64,000 bases of DNA from Microcoleus sp. FACHB-831 (GTDB taxonomy: Bacteria > Cyanobacteriota > Cyanobacteriia > Cyanobacteriales > FACHB-T130). This document shows, piece after piece, positions 8,779 through 19,373 of the stretch. Location of the stretch: positions 1 to 64,000 of the forward strand of contig NZ_JACJON010000079.1 of the NCBI RefSeq assembly GCF_014695585.1. The letters run 5' to 3'. Both the position numbers and the translations under genes were made by a program. The notes below the pieces were generated by a model that saw only the letters and a program-made list of their open reading frames with translations, was not told where the DNA came from and ran no database searches. How positions within the stretch are numbered: the stretch's first letter is position 1; each line of letters starts with the position of its first letter.

Positions 8779-11700
8779 ATGAGTTCCCTACTCCAGTCAT
8801 CCGATCAAATTACGGTACTATCTACCACCCAACTGTTTCTGCGCCATCGCCTCAAAGTTGTGGAGGATTTGTGGGAATTTGTTCTGCAACAGGAGTGCGG
8901 GCAGGAACTGGTCGATCTGCTCAAGCAACTGCGCGATCTGTGTTCGCCTGAAGGACAGGCTACTGACTTTCCAGAGTCGTCAGTCCCGAAGGTGATCGAA
9001 AAGCTTGACCTCAACGAAGCTATTCGTGCCTCCCGCGCCTTTGCCCTTTACTTCCAGCTGATTAATATTGTCGAACAGCACTACGAACAGCGCGATCAAC
9101 AGCTTTCCCGACGTGCGACTTACAGCTATCCGGGTGCATTAAAACCACAGGGAACGCCAAAGCCCAGTATCGCCAACGTGCCGATGGATGGAGCCGAAAA
9201 TAAAGAACAGGAAAACGGATCGAGCAAGCTAGCACCTTCGAGCGATCCGGGTGCCCATTTGTTGGAAAAAAGCTGGCATCATGACCCGAACGAAGAAGAA
9301 AAACTGGGTACTTTTCATTGGCTGTTCCCCCACTTGCGTGCGCTGAACGTTCCACCTCAGCAAATCCAACGGCTAATTGACAATCTCGATATCCGGTTAG
9401 TTTTCACCGCTCACCCAACGGAAATTGTCCGCCACACCATCCGAGGCAAACAGCGGCGCATGGCCAAAATTTTGCAACAGATGGATCAGGCAGAGGAAGC
9501 ATTTAGAGCTTTGGGACTTACTACTTCGTGGGAAGCAGAGTCTTTGCAAGAACAGCTAACTGAAGAAATTCGCCTGTGGTGGCGCACTGACGAACTGCAC
9601 CAGTTCAAGCCTACAGTCCTCGATGAGGTGGACTACACTCTCCACTACTTCCAAGAAGTTTTGTTCGATGCCATTCCTCAACTTTATACAAGGCTGAAAA
9701 AAGCTCTGGGCGCCGCTTTCCCTTGGCTAAATCCTCCCTCAAACAATTTCTGCTACTTCGGCTCTTGGGTGGGTTCAGACCGCGATGGCAATCCGTTTGT
9801 TACGCCTAAAGTAACTTGGGAAACTTCTTGCTATCAACGCGATTTGGTGCTGGAAAAGTATCTCCAGTCCGTGCGGCAGTTGACGAGTTTGTTGAGCCTC
9901 AGCTTGCACTGGAGCGATGTTTTGCCAGAACTGCTGGAATCTTTGGAGCAGGATCGGCAGACGATGCCAGATGTTTATGAAAAGCTGGCTATTCGTTATA
10001 GGCAAGAACCTTATCGGCTGAAACTAGCGTATATACTTTCGAGGCTGGAAAATACGCGCGATCGCAACCTCCAACTCTACAATGGTTCGGCAATCCGCAG
10101 CCCCGAGTCGGCAGTAGGTCGTCGCCAGTCGGAACTCAGCCGCCGCGAAATGCCCGATCCTCACGCTGCTTGTGTTTACCGCTCTGGATTGGAGTTCTTG
10201 ACAGAGCTTAAACTAATCCAGCGCAATCTTAAGGAGACGGGGTTGAGTTGTAGCGACCTGGAAAATTTAATCTGCCAGGTGGAAATCTTTGGCTTCAATC
10301 TGGCTCACTTAGATATTCGCCAGGAAAGCACGAGACACGCGGATGCGCTTGCAGAGGTTGTGGAATATCTGCAAATTCTGCCTAAGCCTTACAACGAACT
10401 ATCTGAGGCAGAGCGATCGCTGTGGTTGGCAACGGAACTGCAAACCAAACGCCCGCTGATTCCAGGCGAATTGCCGTTTTCTGAAAAAACCTGCGAAACC
10501 ATTGAAACTTTCCGCACGGTGCGGAAAATGCAGCAGGAGTTTGGCCCAGAAATCTGCCAAACTTACGTGATCAGCATGAGCCACGAAGCCAGCGATGTTC
10601 TAGAAGTGTTGCTGCTGGCTAAGGAATGCGGCCTGTACGACCCTGCAACAGGCACGAGCAGCATACAGGTAGTGCCGCTGTTTGAAACCGTAGAAGACTT
10701 GAAGAAGGCTCCTACGGTGATGCGATCGCTATTTGAATTGCCCTTGTATCGCGCTGCTCTTTCGGGAGGCTATAGCAGTGTAGAAAAATCCCATACAATT
10801 TCTCTACAAGAGGTGATGTTGGGTTACTCCGACAGCAACAAAGATTCGGGTTTCTTGAGCAGTAACTGGGAAATCCATAAGGCTCAAAAAGCTTTGCAGC
10901 AAATAGCTGAGGAGTACGGCGTTGCTCTACGCATCTTTCACGGACGTGGCGGAAGCGTTGGTCGCGGCGGTGGCCCCTCTTATGAAGCTATCCTCGCTCA
11001 ACCTGGCCACAGCATCAACGGTCGCATCAAGATTACGGAACAGGGTGAGGTACTTGCTTCTAAATACTCGCTACCAGAGTTGGCTTTATACCATCTGGAG
11101 TCGGTAACTACGGCTGTAATTCAAGCTTCTTTGCTGCGAACGGGGTTTGATGATATTCAGCCTTGGAACGAAATCATGGAGGAGTTATCCACGCGATCGC
11201 GCAGCCACTATCGCGACCTGATCTACGAAAATCCCGACTTAGTAGATTTCTTCCACTCCGTCACCCCCATCGAAGAAATCAGCCAACTGCAAATTAGCTC
11301 CCGCCCAGCACGTCGCGGCGGGAAAAAAGATTTAAGCAGTCTCCGAGCCATTCCTTGGGTATTCAGTTGGACGCAAAGCCGCTTCTTGTTACCGAGTTGG
11401 TATGGGGTGGGTACGGCGTTACAAGAGTTTTTGGATGAGGAACCAGAGGAACACCTCAAGCTGCTGCGCTATTTTTATTTCAAGTGGCCTTTCTTTAAGA
11501 TGGTTATCTCCAAGGTGGAAATGACTCTTGCAAAGGTGGATATGCAGATGGCTAGCCACTATGTACGCGAGTTATCGCGACCTGAAGACCAAGAGCGTTT
11601 TCAAGCCTTGTACGAGCAGATTATCAAGGAATTCCACCTCACCCGCGATTTAGTCCTCTCCATCGCTGGAAACAAACGCCTTTTGGATGGCGATCCAGTC

Positions 11701-11901
11701 CTCCAGCGGTCTGTGCAGTTACGCAACGGTACGATTGTGCCTTTGGGTTTCTTGCAAGTTTCCTTATTGAAGCGCCTGCGTCATCATGGCAAACAGGTAG
11801 CTTCCGCCGTCATCCAGTCTCGTTATAGTAAGGGCGAGTTGTTGCGCGGGGCGCTGTTGACTATCAACGGTATTGCTGCTGGGATGCGAAATACAGGCTG
11901 A
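8779..11901 (+). CDS. ppc: Phosphoenolpyruvate carboxylase
   Basis: This 1040-residue enzyme adds bicarbonate to phosphoenolpyruvate to give oxaloacetate. In cyanobacteria it feeds the interrupted citric acid cycle and amino acid synthesis. Visible signatures are [12 protein letters not shown] with the catalytic His212, the [16 protein letters not shown] motif, the glycine-rich loop [14 protein letters not shown] and the invariant C-terminus ending RNTG. Length fits the cyanobacterial subfamily. There is a low-complexity insertion at about residues 120-160 and another near the [13 protein letters not shown] stretch. The ATG start gives the usual N-terminal helix. It stands alone and ends at a strong hairpin. 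Confidence 0.98.
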   Translation: MSSLLQSSDQITVLSTTQLFLRHRLKVVEDLWEFVLQQECGQELVDLLKQLRDLCSPEGQATDFPESSVPKVIEKLDLNEAIRASRAFALYFQLINIVEQHYEQRDQQLSRRATYSYPGALKPQGTPKPSIANVPMDGAENKEQENGSSKLAPSSDPGAHLLEKSWHHDPNEEEKLGTFHWLFPHLRALNVPPQQIQRLIDNLDIRLVFTAHPTEIVRHTIRGKQRRMAKILQQMDQAEEAFRALGLTTSWEAESLQEQLTEEIRLWWRTDELHQFKPTVLDEVDYTLHYFQEVLFDAIPQLYTRLKKALGAAFPWLNPPSNNFCYFGSWVGSDRDGNPFVTPKVTWETSCYQRDLVLEKYLQSVRQLTSLLSLSLHWSDVLPELLESLEQDRQTMPDVYEKLAIRYRQEPYRLKLAYILSRLENTRDRNLQLYNGSAIRSPESAVGRRQSELSRREMPDPHAACVYRSGLEFLTELKLIQRNLKETGLSCSDLENLICQVEIFGFNLAHLDIRQESTRHADALAEVVEYLQILPKPYNELSEAERSLWLATELQTKRPLIPGELPFSEKTCETIETFRTVRKMQQEFGPEICQTYVISMSHEASDVLEVLLLAKECGLYDPATGTSSIQVVPLFETVEDLKKAPTVMRSLFELPLYRAALSGGYSSVEKSHTISLQEVMLGYSDSNKDSGFLSSNWEIHKAQKALQQIAEEYGVALRIFHGRGGSVGRGGGPSYEAILAQPGHSINGRIKITEQGEVLASKYSLPELALYHLESVTTAVIQASLLRTGFDDIQPWNEIMEELSTRSRSHYRDLIYENPDLVDFFHSVTPIEEISQLQISSRPARRGGKKDLSSLRAIPWVFSWTQSRFLLPSWYGVGTALQEFLDEEPEEHLKLLRYFYFKWPFFKMVISKVEMTLAKVDMQMASHYVRELSRPEDQERFQALYEQIIKEFHLTRDLVLSIAGNKRLLDGDPVLQRSVQLRNGTIVPLGFLQVSLLKRLRHHGKQVASAVIQSRYSKGELLRGALLTINGIAAGMRNTG

Positions 11902-11905
11902 CGAT

Positions 11906-11957
11906 TTTAGATTTTAGATTTTGGATTCTAGATCCAATCCAAAATCTAAAATCTAAA
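11906..11957 (+). terminator. 22-bp perfect inverted repeat after ppc
   Basis: Arms at 11906-11927 and 11936-11957 are exact reverse complements around an 8-base loop, starting 5 bases after the ppc stop. The arms are built from the TTTAGATTTTGGATT-type repeat seen elsewhere. There is no long T run, so it may be a mobile repeat that also helps end transcription. Confidence 0.6.
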
Positions 11958-12060
11958 GTACAGATATTGAATAAAAACGTGCTGTAAAATCCACCTCGAT
12001 AACACCTCTTTAGGTGTGGCTTTGGCTGAGACATTAACAGAGCGATCGCTATCGGTTCAG

Positions 12061-12089
12061 ATACCCGACTTCTTAGAGAAGTCGGGTAT
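12061..12089. terminator. 13-bp hairpin between convergent ppc and beta-helix genes
   Basis: ATACCCGACTTCT and its exact complement flank a 3-base loop (TAG). A related but imperfect copy lies at 40786-40818, so this is a dispersed palindromic repeat. Its position between convergent genes fits a bidirectional terminator. Confidence 0.6.
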
Positions 12090-12099
12090 TTCGCCCATC

Positions 12100-13653
12100 T
12101 TATAAAGCACCTATATTCGGCGCATATCCAGTGAATGGCAGTCCAACATTTACCCCAGCATCCAATAGAATGCTCTTGCGAGATGGTGCATAAAATGGCC
12201 GGGGAATTGAACCAGAGTTATTAAATCCGGGATTACCAGCTTTATTATTTCTAATTATAAAATTGGTAGGTTTAGTTGCTCCCCAATTAGTCCATACACC
12301 CGTCAACTTTACTCTTGGGTTATAGAACAAGTTGTTAGAGAAAGTAACATTTTTCAGTGTCTTGGTATCGCCTCCCATCATAATATATCCTGAATCGGTA
12401 AACACGTTGTTTCGGATATCTAAACCATCAACCACCCCTTGAGTGTTGCTGAGATTAATAGCCGAAGTTTTGAACCCAATCAGCGTATTATTATAGATTT
12501 TGGTGGTTTTGATATATTGTCTGTCGGCGGGTTTAAGTACTATGAATCCATGTCTATTATTGCCGCTGACAACTACGTTGTGATGCACTAAATTATTAGA
12601 AGGGCTGCCCCTTTCCCAGATAGCAATTCCATAAGAACCGGGGTTTTTAATGTAATTATTATAAATTTCCATATCTGACGCCGCAGCTTCGATAGCGAGA
12701 TACTCCTCACCAGTGTCAGATTGAATAATTTGGTTATCATGAACTTTGACGCTGCGCTTACCCGATCCTTTGTTTCCATAGCCAAAGGAAAACCAGTTGT
12801 TTGTTTTAACTTTATAAACTTCACTGTCGTCAAAAGTATTCCACAGTTCTATAGAGATCGCCCGCCTATTATGACTTCCTTTATCTGCTACATTGATTGT
12901 GCTGTTAGTTATTTTGATATTTTTAAACCACCCTCCTTTAAACTGTTTAATCCCGTGACCGAATTTGGGGTTATTGATGGTAATATTATCGAATCTTGCC
13001 CCATCTAAAGCGGCAATCATTAATGCCCCTGAACTCCAACCGCCTTTATTTTCGCCACAATTAGTAATTTGAGTGTTTGTAACAGAAATTCCTTTTACCC
13101 AAATAGAAGGGGGAGTTGTACCCTCTTTCTGACGATTGTCTACGCCTCCTACAAATAAGCAGGTAAATTTTATATTTTTTAAATGTATATCGTCAATTTT
13201 TACATTGTGACGGTTGGTGATAGAGATTCCCCTTTCTAATGAATTGTTCTGTCCATCAATAGAAAATCTTCTTAGACGTTGGTTGCCTAATTCACGGTTT
13301 GAATCCAAGCGAATTAAAGTGCGATCGCCTGATAAATTCTTTGCTATTAAAACAGTAGTTTCGCTACTTTCGCCTTCCAAATTTACGCCTGGTGGTAGAT
13401 CGATAGTTCGGGTTTCCACAAAAGTTCCCCTGTTCATATGAATTGTGTCGCCCTTCTTGGCACGAGATGTAGCAAACGCTACAGTTTTCCAAGGTGAAGA
13501 CTTCGAGCCATTATTATTGTCGCTGCCATTGGGATCTACATAATAGGTTCTGCCTGCAAAAGCTATATTCTGGGAAGCTGCTTGGGTGACTAACGCCCCG
13601 ATTGCGCCAGCAAACGATGTACAAAGAAGAAGGGTAAATGCAATTTTTTTCAT
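12100..13653 (-). CDS. Secreted right-handed beta-helix (DUF1565-type) protein
   Basis: From the ATG at 13653 the protein is 517 residues and begins MKKIAFTLLLCTSFAGAIG, a clear signal peptide. An in-frame ATG at 13716 would bury this signal, so the inner start is preferred. The mature protein opens with YYVDPNGSDNNNGSKSSPWKT, the usual start of DUF1565/parallel beta-helix proteins. It continues with many short Asn- and Ile-rich repeats (INNPKFGHG, IYNNYIKNPGSYGIAIW, RNNVFTDSGYIMMGG) typical of pectate-lyase-like solenoids. It is probably extracellular and polysaccharide-binding or polysaccharide-cleaving, but no catalytic residues can be assigned. Confidence 0.8.
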   Translation of the reverse strand: MKKIAFTLLLCTSFAGAIGALVTQAASQNIAFAGRTYYVDPNGSDNNNGSKSSPWKTVAFATSRAKKGDTIHMNRGTFVETRTIDLPPGVNLEGESSETTVLIAKNLSGDRTLIRLDSNRELGNQRLRRFSIDGQNNSLERGISITNRHNVKIDDIHLKNIKFTCLFVGGVDNRQKEGTTPPSIWVKGISVTNTQITNCGENKGGWSSGALMIAALDGARFDNITINNPKFGHGIKQFKGGWFKNIKITNSTINVADKGSHNRRAISIELWNTFDDSEVYKVKTNNWFSFGYGNKGSGKRSVKVHDNQIIQSDTGEEYLAIEAAASDMEIYNNYIKNPGSYGIAIWERGSPSNNLVHHNVVVSGNNRHGFIVLKPADRQYIKTTKIYNNTLIGFKTSAINLSNTQGVVDGLDIRNNVFTDSGYIMMGGDTKTLKNVTFSNNLFYNPRVKLTGVWTNWGATKPTNFIIRNNKAGNPGFNNSGSIPRPFYAPSRKSILLDAGVNVGLPFTGYAPNIGAL

Positions 13654-13888
13654 TTTGGCTGAAATTTTTACTAATGTGCCTGCGTACCGCTGTATTTCCT
13701 GGGATGATTGTGGCAAATATAGCGAAAAATATAGAAATTGTCATTAGCACGAACGGTTATTGAGGGTTAGCGATCGCAACCCTAAAACTTAGGGCGAATT
13801 TTGATAAAATTCATTATCAGGAAATTTCATAAAAAGCGATCGCACTGCTGTAGAGATTAACATAGCAGCGATCGCCCAGCAAATGCAT

Positions 13889-16780
13889 TTACCGCGCATC
13901 GCCAATTAGTATCAAAGGCGACCAAAAATAAGGATGGCTGTTAATTTGGCTGAGTTTTGCCCCACGCAATGCCTCACCTTTGTCCATGCCTTTTTTCAGG
14001 TTTTGATAGAACGCAACCATAACATCTTTCATCGCATTGTCTTCGCCACTCCAAAGACTGGCAATAACCGCTTTAGCACCAGCGCGTTCAAAGATATAGG
14101 CAACTCCGGCAATTTCTTCACCATTAGAGTTAGCTTCCTGGGCAGTTTGACAAGCACTGAGGGTCAAAAGTTCAGTGTTTTTTAATCCCAACAAAGCAGC
14201 ATCAGCAATATTAAATTGTTGATTATTGGCAAATAGAATAGTATTCGACTGCATATCTAACTTGCCAGATTCTTGGCAATCTTTAGATTCCCGCAGACAG
14301 CAGCCTTCTGGTTGGAAACAGCCGTGAGTCGCTAAGTGCAGGAAAGCAAAGCGGGGTGCTTGGGTTTTGAAGGTGTCGAGAGTGGCGCGATCGCCGATGT
14401 AGACTTCACCCGGCAAAGCTGTAAAAATATTGGTAATACTGTTAACTTCTGCCTCTGCTGCATTCAGAGCAAACGGTTTAACTGGGACAGGATTTCCTAG
14501 TGCTAAAACGCGAGGAGTACGCCCAAGAATAATCAAAAATGCGGCACTACCTAAGACGATAACCAATAAGCCACTAGCGATGATACCAAACTTGCGCCAA
14601 ACCCAGAAAGTGAGGATAGTTAAAATAGCGATCGCAGCAATACCTTCTAGAGATGCTGCATTCAACGTTTTTACAGATTGCCAGGAACGATTAGAAAGGC
14701 GCGTGAGATAGTTGACAGGATATTTCTCGATCAGGTATTTGCCAGTTTGGGAATCGCGTAGGGTTTCAAAGGGGATATAGCGCAGTTTCCCAGATGTAAT
14801 TATGCTCAGTTGAGTAGGCGATTGTGCCTGAATTTTGTCTTCAACGGGACGAAGTAGGATGTCGTAAAGTTTCGTACTGGTTACGGGGTAGTCTGTATTT
14901 TTGCGGTCTTGTAATTGGTCGCCGTAATCTTTGACCAGTTTATCAAATTCTGTATAATTAATCGTTTTTTTAGTAACGGTTACTTTATCTTTAGTCAATA
15001 CAAAAATAGCAATATTATTCGGTAGATTGTTCACGCCTGTCAGCAATACGGGGTGAACAATTACGGTTCCTGGTGGGATAGAGGATTGTAGCTGGGCAAT
15101 ATCTGTGGGTTTGGTTTCAAATAATTCGGCTACTTCAGGAAATTGGCGGGATATATCTTCAGCTTGCTTAAAAACTTCAGCCTCTACTTCCCGCATTTGT
15201 CGGGAACGCTCGTTGGAAAAATTATCTTGTAATTGGTTATATAAAAATTGAAGTTGCTGATTTTTTTGGTTCCACTCGTCAATTGCTTTCTGTGCTTCTG
15301 GGTTGGCAATTTTAGCGTTAACTAGGCGAGTGTAGTCAACAAGTTCGGCAGTAGTTACGCGGTTAATCCATTCATAGGCTTTAGCGGGTTGATTTTGGTC
15401 GATGAGGAGAGAGGTGAGGGCGATCGCTGTTCCTGCGTAATCCAGGTAAAAACTTTTTCTGTTTTCCCGCTGTAAACTACCCCGCATTTCTAAGCTAATG
15501 TCGAGAGATTTTTCATACTGGGTGATAGCTTCATTCGGTTGGTTTATATGTTCGTAAAGTGCGGCAATATTACTTAGAGTGTTAACTTCCCCAGAGCGAT
15601 TTTGCAATTCCCTGACGATCGACAAAGCTAGGTTATAAACTTTCAATGCCCGCTGTGGTTGCCCAATATTCTTGTAGACGATACCAATATTATTTAAGGT
15701 TGCAGCCTCCCCAGAGCGATTGCTGACTTCTTTGCAGATAACTAGCGCTTGGTTATATAATTCTAATGCCCGTTGCGGTTGCCCGATGTCATCGTAGACG
15801 CCTGCAATATTATTCAGCGTCGTAGCTTCTTCCCTCCGCTGCCTAATGTCTCTGACTAGCTGCAAGGCTTGGCTGTATAGTTCTAAAGCTTGTTGGGTTT
15901 GCCCAATATCCCTGGAGATTAAAGCGATATTATTTAGGACTGTAGCTTCCCCAGAACGATCTCGCAATTGCCTGTATATCGACACAGCTTGTACGTAAAA
16001 CTCAATCGCTCGGTCTAGTTTCCGGATGTCATTGTAGAACCCACCAATACTATTCAGCGTGCTGGCTTCCCCCCTCCGATCTTTTACTTCCCTGCGAATT
16101 GTCAAAGCTTTGTTGTAGTAGTCCAACGATTGTTGAAATTGTCCGATGGAGCGGTAGACTTCGCCGATATTATTCAGCGCTCCAGCTTCCTTATCGCGAT
16201 CTTTCATATCTTTGAGAATAGGCAAACTTTGCTTGAAAAACTCTAATGCCAGTTGGGGTTGCCCCGTCTTTAGGTAAACAACACCTATATTATTCAATGT
16301 GGCAGCTTCCCCAAGTTTATCGCCAACTTTTATAGAGTTTGGCAAAGCTTGGTTGAAAAATTCAAGCGCTCGTTGCGGCTGTCCAATCGTGCTGTAAACG
16401 CCACCAATACTATTTAAAACATCAGCTTCTTCACCTCGTTCAACAAATCCTCTAGCAACAGTGAGAGCTTGATCGTAGTATTTTAGTGCTTGTTCGGGTT
16501 GACCATCATTGGCATAGTTGTGACCAATCCATAGAAATGCGTAATATTCAAGATCCTTGGCTTGCCTTGTTCGGGCAAGTTCTAGAAGCTGCTGCCATGT
16601 TTTTACCGCTTTTAGGTGTTGCCCTTGCTCCTGCTGTTGACCTGCTTGGATGATAAGTGTATAAAGTCTTTCCTTGTAAGAATCTTGAGTTTGTCCCCAG
16701 CTAGGTTGAGCTATCAGCGTCACACTCAGAGGAGCCAAATTAATGCCTACCGCCAAAATACTGCTGAGGAGTCGTTTCAT
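13889..16780 (-). CDS. Exported TPR-CHAT protein with two membrane helices inside the CHAT domain
   Basis: This 963-residue protein begins with a signal peptide (MKRLLSSILAVGINLAPLSV, then a WGQ cleavage region). About ten 40-residue TPRs follow (residues 40-430), recognisable by repeated GEAATLNNIGxVY and GQPQRALEFYNQAL. The C-terminal third is a CHAT domain (caspase-like HetF/TPR-associated) with the catalytic pair His819 in HLATHG and Cys877 in LSACQT. Between the CHAT start (KLRYIPFETL) and VLALGNP are two hydrophobic helices (about 713-728 and 732-752), which is unusual. It is probably a membrane-tethered protease-like protein, but target and role are unknown. The start is the only Met that exposes the signal peptide. 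Confidence 0.88.
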   Translation of the reverse strand: MKRLLSSILAVGINLAPLSVTLIAQPSWGQTQDSYKERLYTLIIQAGQQQEQGQHLKAVKTWQQLLELARTRQAKDLEYYAFLWIGHNYANDGQPEQALKYYDQALTVARGFVERGEEADVLNSIGGVYSTIGQPQRALEFFNQALPNSIKVGDKLGEAATLNNIGVVYLKTGQPQLALEFFKQSLPILKDMKDRDKEAGALNNIGEVYRSIGQFQQSLDYYNKALTIRREVKDRRGEASTLNSIGGFYNDIRKLDRAIEFYVQAVSIYRQLRDRSGEATVLNNIALISRDIGQTQQALELYSQALQLVRDIRQRREEATTLNNIAGVYDDIGQPQRALELYNQALVICKEVSNRSGEAATLNNIGIVYKNIGQPQRALKVYNLALSIVRELQNRSGEVNTLSNIAALYEHINQPNEAITQYEKSLDISLEMRGSLQRENRKSFYLDYAGTAIALTSLLIDQNQPAKAYEWINRVTTAELVDYTRLVNAKIANPEAQKAIDEWNQKNQQLQFLYNQLQDNFSNERSRQMREVEAEVFKQAEDISRQFPEVAELFETKPTDIAQLQSSIPPGTVIVHPVLLTGVNNLPNNIAIFVLTKDKVTVTKKTINYTEFDKLVKDYGDQLQDRKNTDYPVTSTKLYDILLRPVEDKIQAQSPTQLSIITSGKLRYIPFETLRDSQTGKYLIEKYPVNYLTRLSNRSWQSVKTLNAASLEGIAAIAILTILTFWVWRKFGIIASGLLVIVLGSAAFLIILGRTPRVLALGNPVPVKPFALNAAEAEVNSITNIFTALPGEVYIGDRATLDTFKTQAPRFAFLHLATHGCFQPEGCCLRESKDCQESGKLDMQSNTILFANNQQFNIADAALLGLKNTELLTLSACQTAQEANSNGEEIAGVAYIFERAGAKAVIASLWSGEDNAMKDVMVAFYQNLKKGMDKGEALRGAKLSQINSHPYFWSPLILIGDAR

Positions 16781-16914
16781 AATGTTGAATGATATCGCGC
16801 AAATGTTTTAAAATTCTTCAGAAAGCGATGCACTATTAGATTAGGTGATGCAGGCGTTCTAAGATTTACTCATAGCATTCTCCGTCTGATGTGAGCCTGT
16901 CACCTTTGTATTTT

Positions 16915-16990
16915 GTAGGTTGGGTTGAGGCACGAAACCCAACCCTCTGGTGTGTTCTGTTGGGGTCTGCTATCGCTCTACCCAACCTAC
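16915..16990. repeat. Palindromic GTAGGTTGGG repeat element
   Basis: GTAGGTTGGG (16915-16924) is matched by CCCAACCTAC (16981-16990). An inner pair, GGTTGGGTT (16919-16927) and AACCCAACC (16936-16944), can form a second hairpin. The layout is that of the dispersed GTAGGTTGGGTT repeats common in cyanobacterial spacers. No protein is encoded. Confidence 0.65.
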
Positions 16991-17034
16991 GGTTTGTTGC
17001 TTGCAAAACTGATATGCTGCCCCGTCTAATTATC

Positions 17035-17622
17035 TCATTCTTCACTTATATCAAAATTAACTCGTTCGTAAATTTCACTCAAGGGAATTTCCAACTCTAG
17101 CGAAGCTAGCGCTAACACTGCATCACTCGATTCATAATCAGTTAACAGCCATTTCCCATCGGCAGTTTTGGCAAAGTGTTCTATATGAAATTTATATTGG
17201 TCAATCAGGATATATTCCCTAAATTCAGGAAGTGACCGATAATATTCAAACTTCTCCGCCCTATCGTAGTTCTTAGTTGATTTTGATAAAACACTGGCGA
17301 TCGCCCTTGGATTGGTAATTGTATCTGTGCGCGTACCATCAAACACTGGCTCTCCCTCAATTACCATCACATCTGGATAGAAGTAGAGGCGATAACGCGG
17401 TATCCACAAGCGTAAATCATTGAGAAAAACCTCATAAGGGTGGCCTTGAAGCGCAACATCTAAAATCCTGGCAAAATTTCGCACTATCCGATTGTGATTG
17501 ATTGATGCACCTGTCATTGGAACTATCTCTCCATCTCTGTACTCATTTTTGTATTCAGCAGCTTCCTCTAGTTCCAAATATTCTTCTGGAGTGTAATAGC
17601 GTTGTTGTGTTTGGGTTTGCAT
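17035..17622 (-). CDS. Uma2 family (DUF820) putative restriction-like endonuclease
   Basis: The 195-residue product has the Uma2 layout: YTPEEYLELEEAAEYKNEY and DGEIVPMTGAS at the N-terminus, FYPDVMVIEGEP with the metal-binding Asp, and YILIDQYKFHIEHF carrying the (D/E)xK-like end of the PD-(D/E)XK fold. Uma2 proteins are present in large numbers in cyanobacteria and their DNA substrates are unknown. The start ATG is followed by the family's usual Gln-rich leader. It ends next to the GTAGGTTGGG repeat. A broken relative is seen at 25638-25775. Confidence 0.88.
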   Translation of the reverse strand: MQTQTQQRYYTPEEYLELEEAAEYKNEYRDGEIVPMTGASINHNRIVRNFARILDVALQGHPYEVFLNDLRLWIPRYRLYFYPDVMVIEGEPVFDGTRTDTITNPRAIASVLSKSTKNYDRAEKFEYYRSLPEFREYILIDQYKFHIEHFAKTADGKWLLTDYESSDAVLALASLELEIPLSEIYERVNFDISEE

Positions 17623-17637
17623 ATTCTCTTACTCAAT

Positions 17638-18219
17638 TTAGTTACCTTGCCGCTCGAACTTTAGTACCTCGATCGTCATTTTCCCGGAAGTAGAATTAAA
17701 CGACATTTTATCTACCACGAACACGAGATGTGTCGCCGTTTGAATTCCTAAAATTTTGTCTGTAACAACCCCAGATGCAGTTAGTTTCACTTTAGCTGCA
17801 CCAGTTTTAGGATCTTGCAGTGTAAAATCACTCAGCGGAATTTCCGACCAAGTTTCGCGATCGCTTGTAGATGACTTATCCTCACCCCGGATCGGCATCT
17901 TTACATTACTGGAATACTGGATGTCGCCTTTAAAAGTCACTTTTTCAACATCTGCGATCGCAACTGTTGCAGTTCTACCGCTTCCCTCAATCTTTAACTG
18001 TTTCCCATCTATCGCTGTCAATCTACCAGACTTAGGCTCACCCTTCTTCAGCACCACTTCCGCCACAGTTGGCAATAATACGGGAATCGGTGCATCTTTT
18101 TGTACATTAATCGCCTCAGCCGATTTGTTGCGATCGCTTAACCGTTGGCGATCGCACCCCGCTAACCCAATAATTGCAGCAAACAGAGCAACAACCAACA
18201 CCTTGAAAAATACTTTCAT
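17638..18219 (-). CDS. Predicted lipoprotein of unknown function
   Basis: From the ATG at 18219 the product is 193 residues and begins MKVFFKVLVVALFAAIIGLAGC, a signal peptide with a lipobox (LAGC). Starting here removes an implausible 28-residue leader and leaves 66 bases to the divergent gene at 18286. The mature part contains KKGEPKSGRLTAIDGKQLKIEG and then alternating strand-like segments, suggesting a small beta domain. It ends 15 bases before the Uma2 gene, so the two may be co-transcribed. I do not recognise the family. Confidence 0.7.
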   Translation of the reverse strand: MKVFFKVLVVALFAAIIGLAGCDRQRLSDRNKSAEAINVQKDAPIPVLLPTVAEVVLKKGEPKSGRLTAIDGKQLKIEGSGRTATVAIADVEKVTFKGDIQYSSNVKMPIRGEDKSSTSDRETWSEIPLSDFTLQDPKTGAAKVKLTASGVVTDKILGIQTATHLVFVVDKMSFNSTSGKMTIEVLKFERQGN

Positions 18220-18285
18220 ATCTGCAACAGCAACTTGTAGTGCCTTACACTTTAACTGTAGCTCAGGCCAATTTGGAGACTGCTT

Positions 18286-19044
18286 GTGTCCCAGACTCCC
18301 CAACCCACAAACGAACCCAGCATTTTAGCCAAGTTTGCCAGTATATTAACTTTGCTGGGTGCTGCGCTCTACTTTACAGGCTGGATATATCGCTGGTCTT
18401 ACTTCAGCTTCTTTCAGCTAGAAGTGACAACCCTTGATTTACCCTTAGAATCATTTCTTTTCGTTCCTATCCAGGTATTCGTGGGTAGTTTCTGGGCATT
18501 TTGCAAAACAGTTTTTGTTACTGCGATCGCTGTTAGCCTGATTCTATTAACTTTACGAGTAATTCAGAAACAAAAATTTATTCCCATCAGTTTTAAAAAC
18601 TCTATTCTAGATGAGACAATAATAGTAATTTGGGTCTTAATTGCTCTGTTTTGGCTAGCTCGATGGCAAGGTGAAGCAGATGCTTGGCGGGATGCCGTTA
18701 ATGATACTTCCAACCGACCTGTTGTTACTTTTGTAACTCCTATAGGCAAAGTAGGATTAGGCCGCAAACCTGACGATCTGCTCGCCAAACCATCCTTACC
18801 TGAATTCCGGATTATTGGCGATGCAGGTTTATTAGATAGTTTGCGGGGAAGAGAAACCAACGATACCGCAAATCCAGCCAAGCCCGTTGTTTGGCGCTTA
18901 CTCGTGAAGCACAACGGTCAATTTTATCTGTTCCTGGCGCTACCTCCAAAAGCTGATAGCAACCAGCGCCCACCAGTTTTAATGATTCAAGAAAGTAGCA
19001 ACGGCGACCAGTTGATGATTCTTAGCCCTCAAGTATCTAAGTAA
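18286..19044 (+). CDS. Hypothetical membrane protein with three N-terminal helices
   Basis: The 252-residue product starts with GTG at 18286 (MSQTPQPTNEPS). It has hydrophobic helices at about residues 15-40, 55-85 and 108-125, followed by a soluble C-terminal domain rich in strands (VVWRLLVKHNGQFYLFLALP). No ATG lies before the first helix, which supports the GTG. It is divergent from the lipoprotein gene, with 66 bases between, and is followed directly by a hairpin. The family was not recognised. Confidence 0.7.
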   Translation: MSQTPQPTNEPSILAKFASILTLLGAALYFTGWIYRWSYFSFFQLEVTTLDLPLESFLFVPIQVFVGSFWAFCKTVFVTAIAVSLILLTLRVIQKQKFIPISFKNSILDETIIVIWVLIALFWLARWQGEADAWRDAVNDTSNRPVVTFVTPIGKVGLGRKPDDLLAKPSLPEFRIIGDAGLLDSLRGRETNDTANPAKPVVWRLLVKHNGQFYLFLALPPKADSNQRPPVLMIQESSNGDQLMILSPQVSK

Positions 19045-19068
19045 AAGGCAGAAGGTTTTGCCTTTTTA
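19043..19068 (+). terminator. Rho-independent terminator after the membrane protein gene
   Basis: AAAAGGCA (19043-19050) pairs with TGCCTTTT (19059-19066) around an 8-base loop and runs into a T tract. The stem overlaps the stop codon of the preceding gene. Confidence 0.75.
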
Positions 19069-19373
19069 TGTCTGCTAGCCGCAATTCGGCATTTAACGTT
19101 TAATTATGTCCATCTACTTAAGCCTGCGAAGGCAGACCCGATGACTCGCGTCTCTACAAGTCGTATAGCCCAAGAATTGAGGCTGCGGGTGTTTTGGTCG
19201 GGCAATGGCATCGCTTTTATCTAACGCCCCGTTGCTTCCGGGTGGGGCTTGTAAGGCTTGAATTCAGTCATCAGGTAAGTATATAAAAGAGGCGATCGCT
19301 CTTCTACTTCCAACATGGCGCAATGGGAACCTATCATCAAAGATGCGGTTCTGACTTCCAAAAAGGGCAAATC
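19069..19373 (+). other. Intergenic region upstream of the duplicated-domain protein
   Basis: About 305 bases after the terminator. It contains one HIP1 octamer (GCGATCGC, near 19293) and no convincing reading frame. It must hold the promoter of the next gene, but I see no clear -35/-10 pair. Confidence 0.4.

Noticed and set aside
13654-13716. Upstream start for the beta-helix protein
   Set aside because: It would place 21 polar residues before a clear signal peptide.
16888-16902. TGTGA...TCACC as a CRP site
   Set aside because: The spacer between half-sites is five bases, not six.
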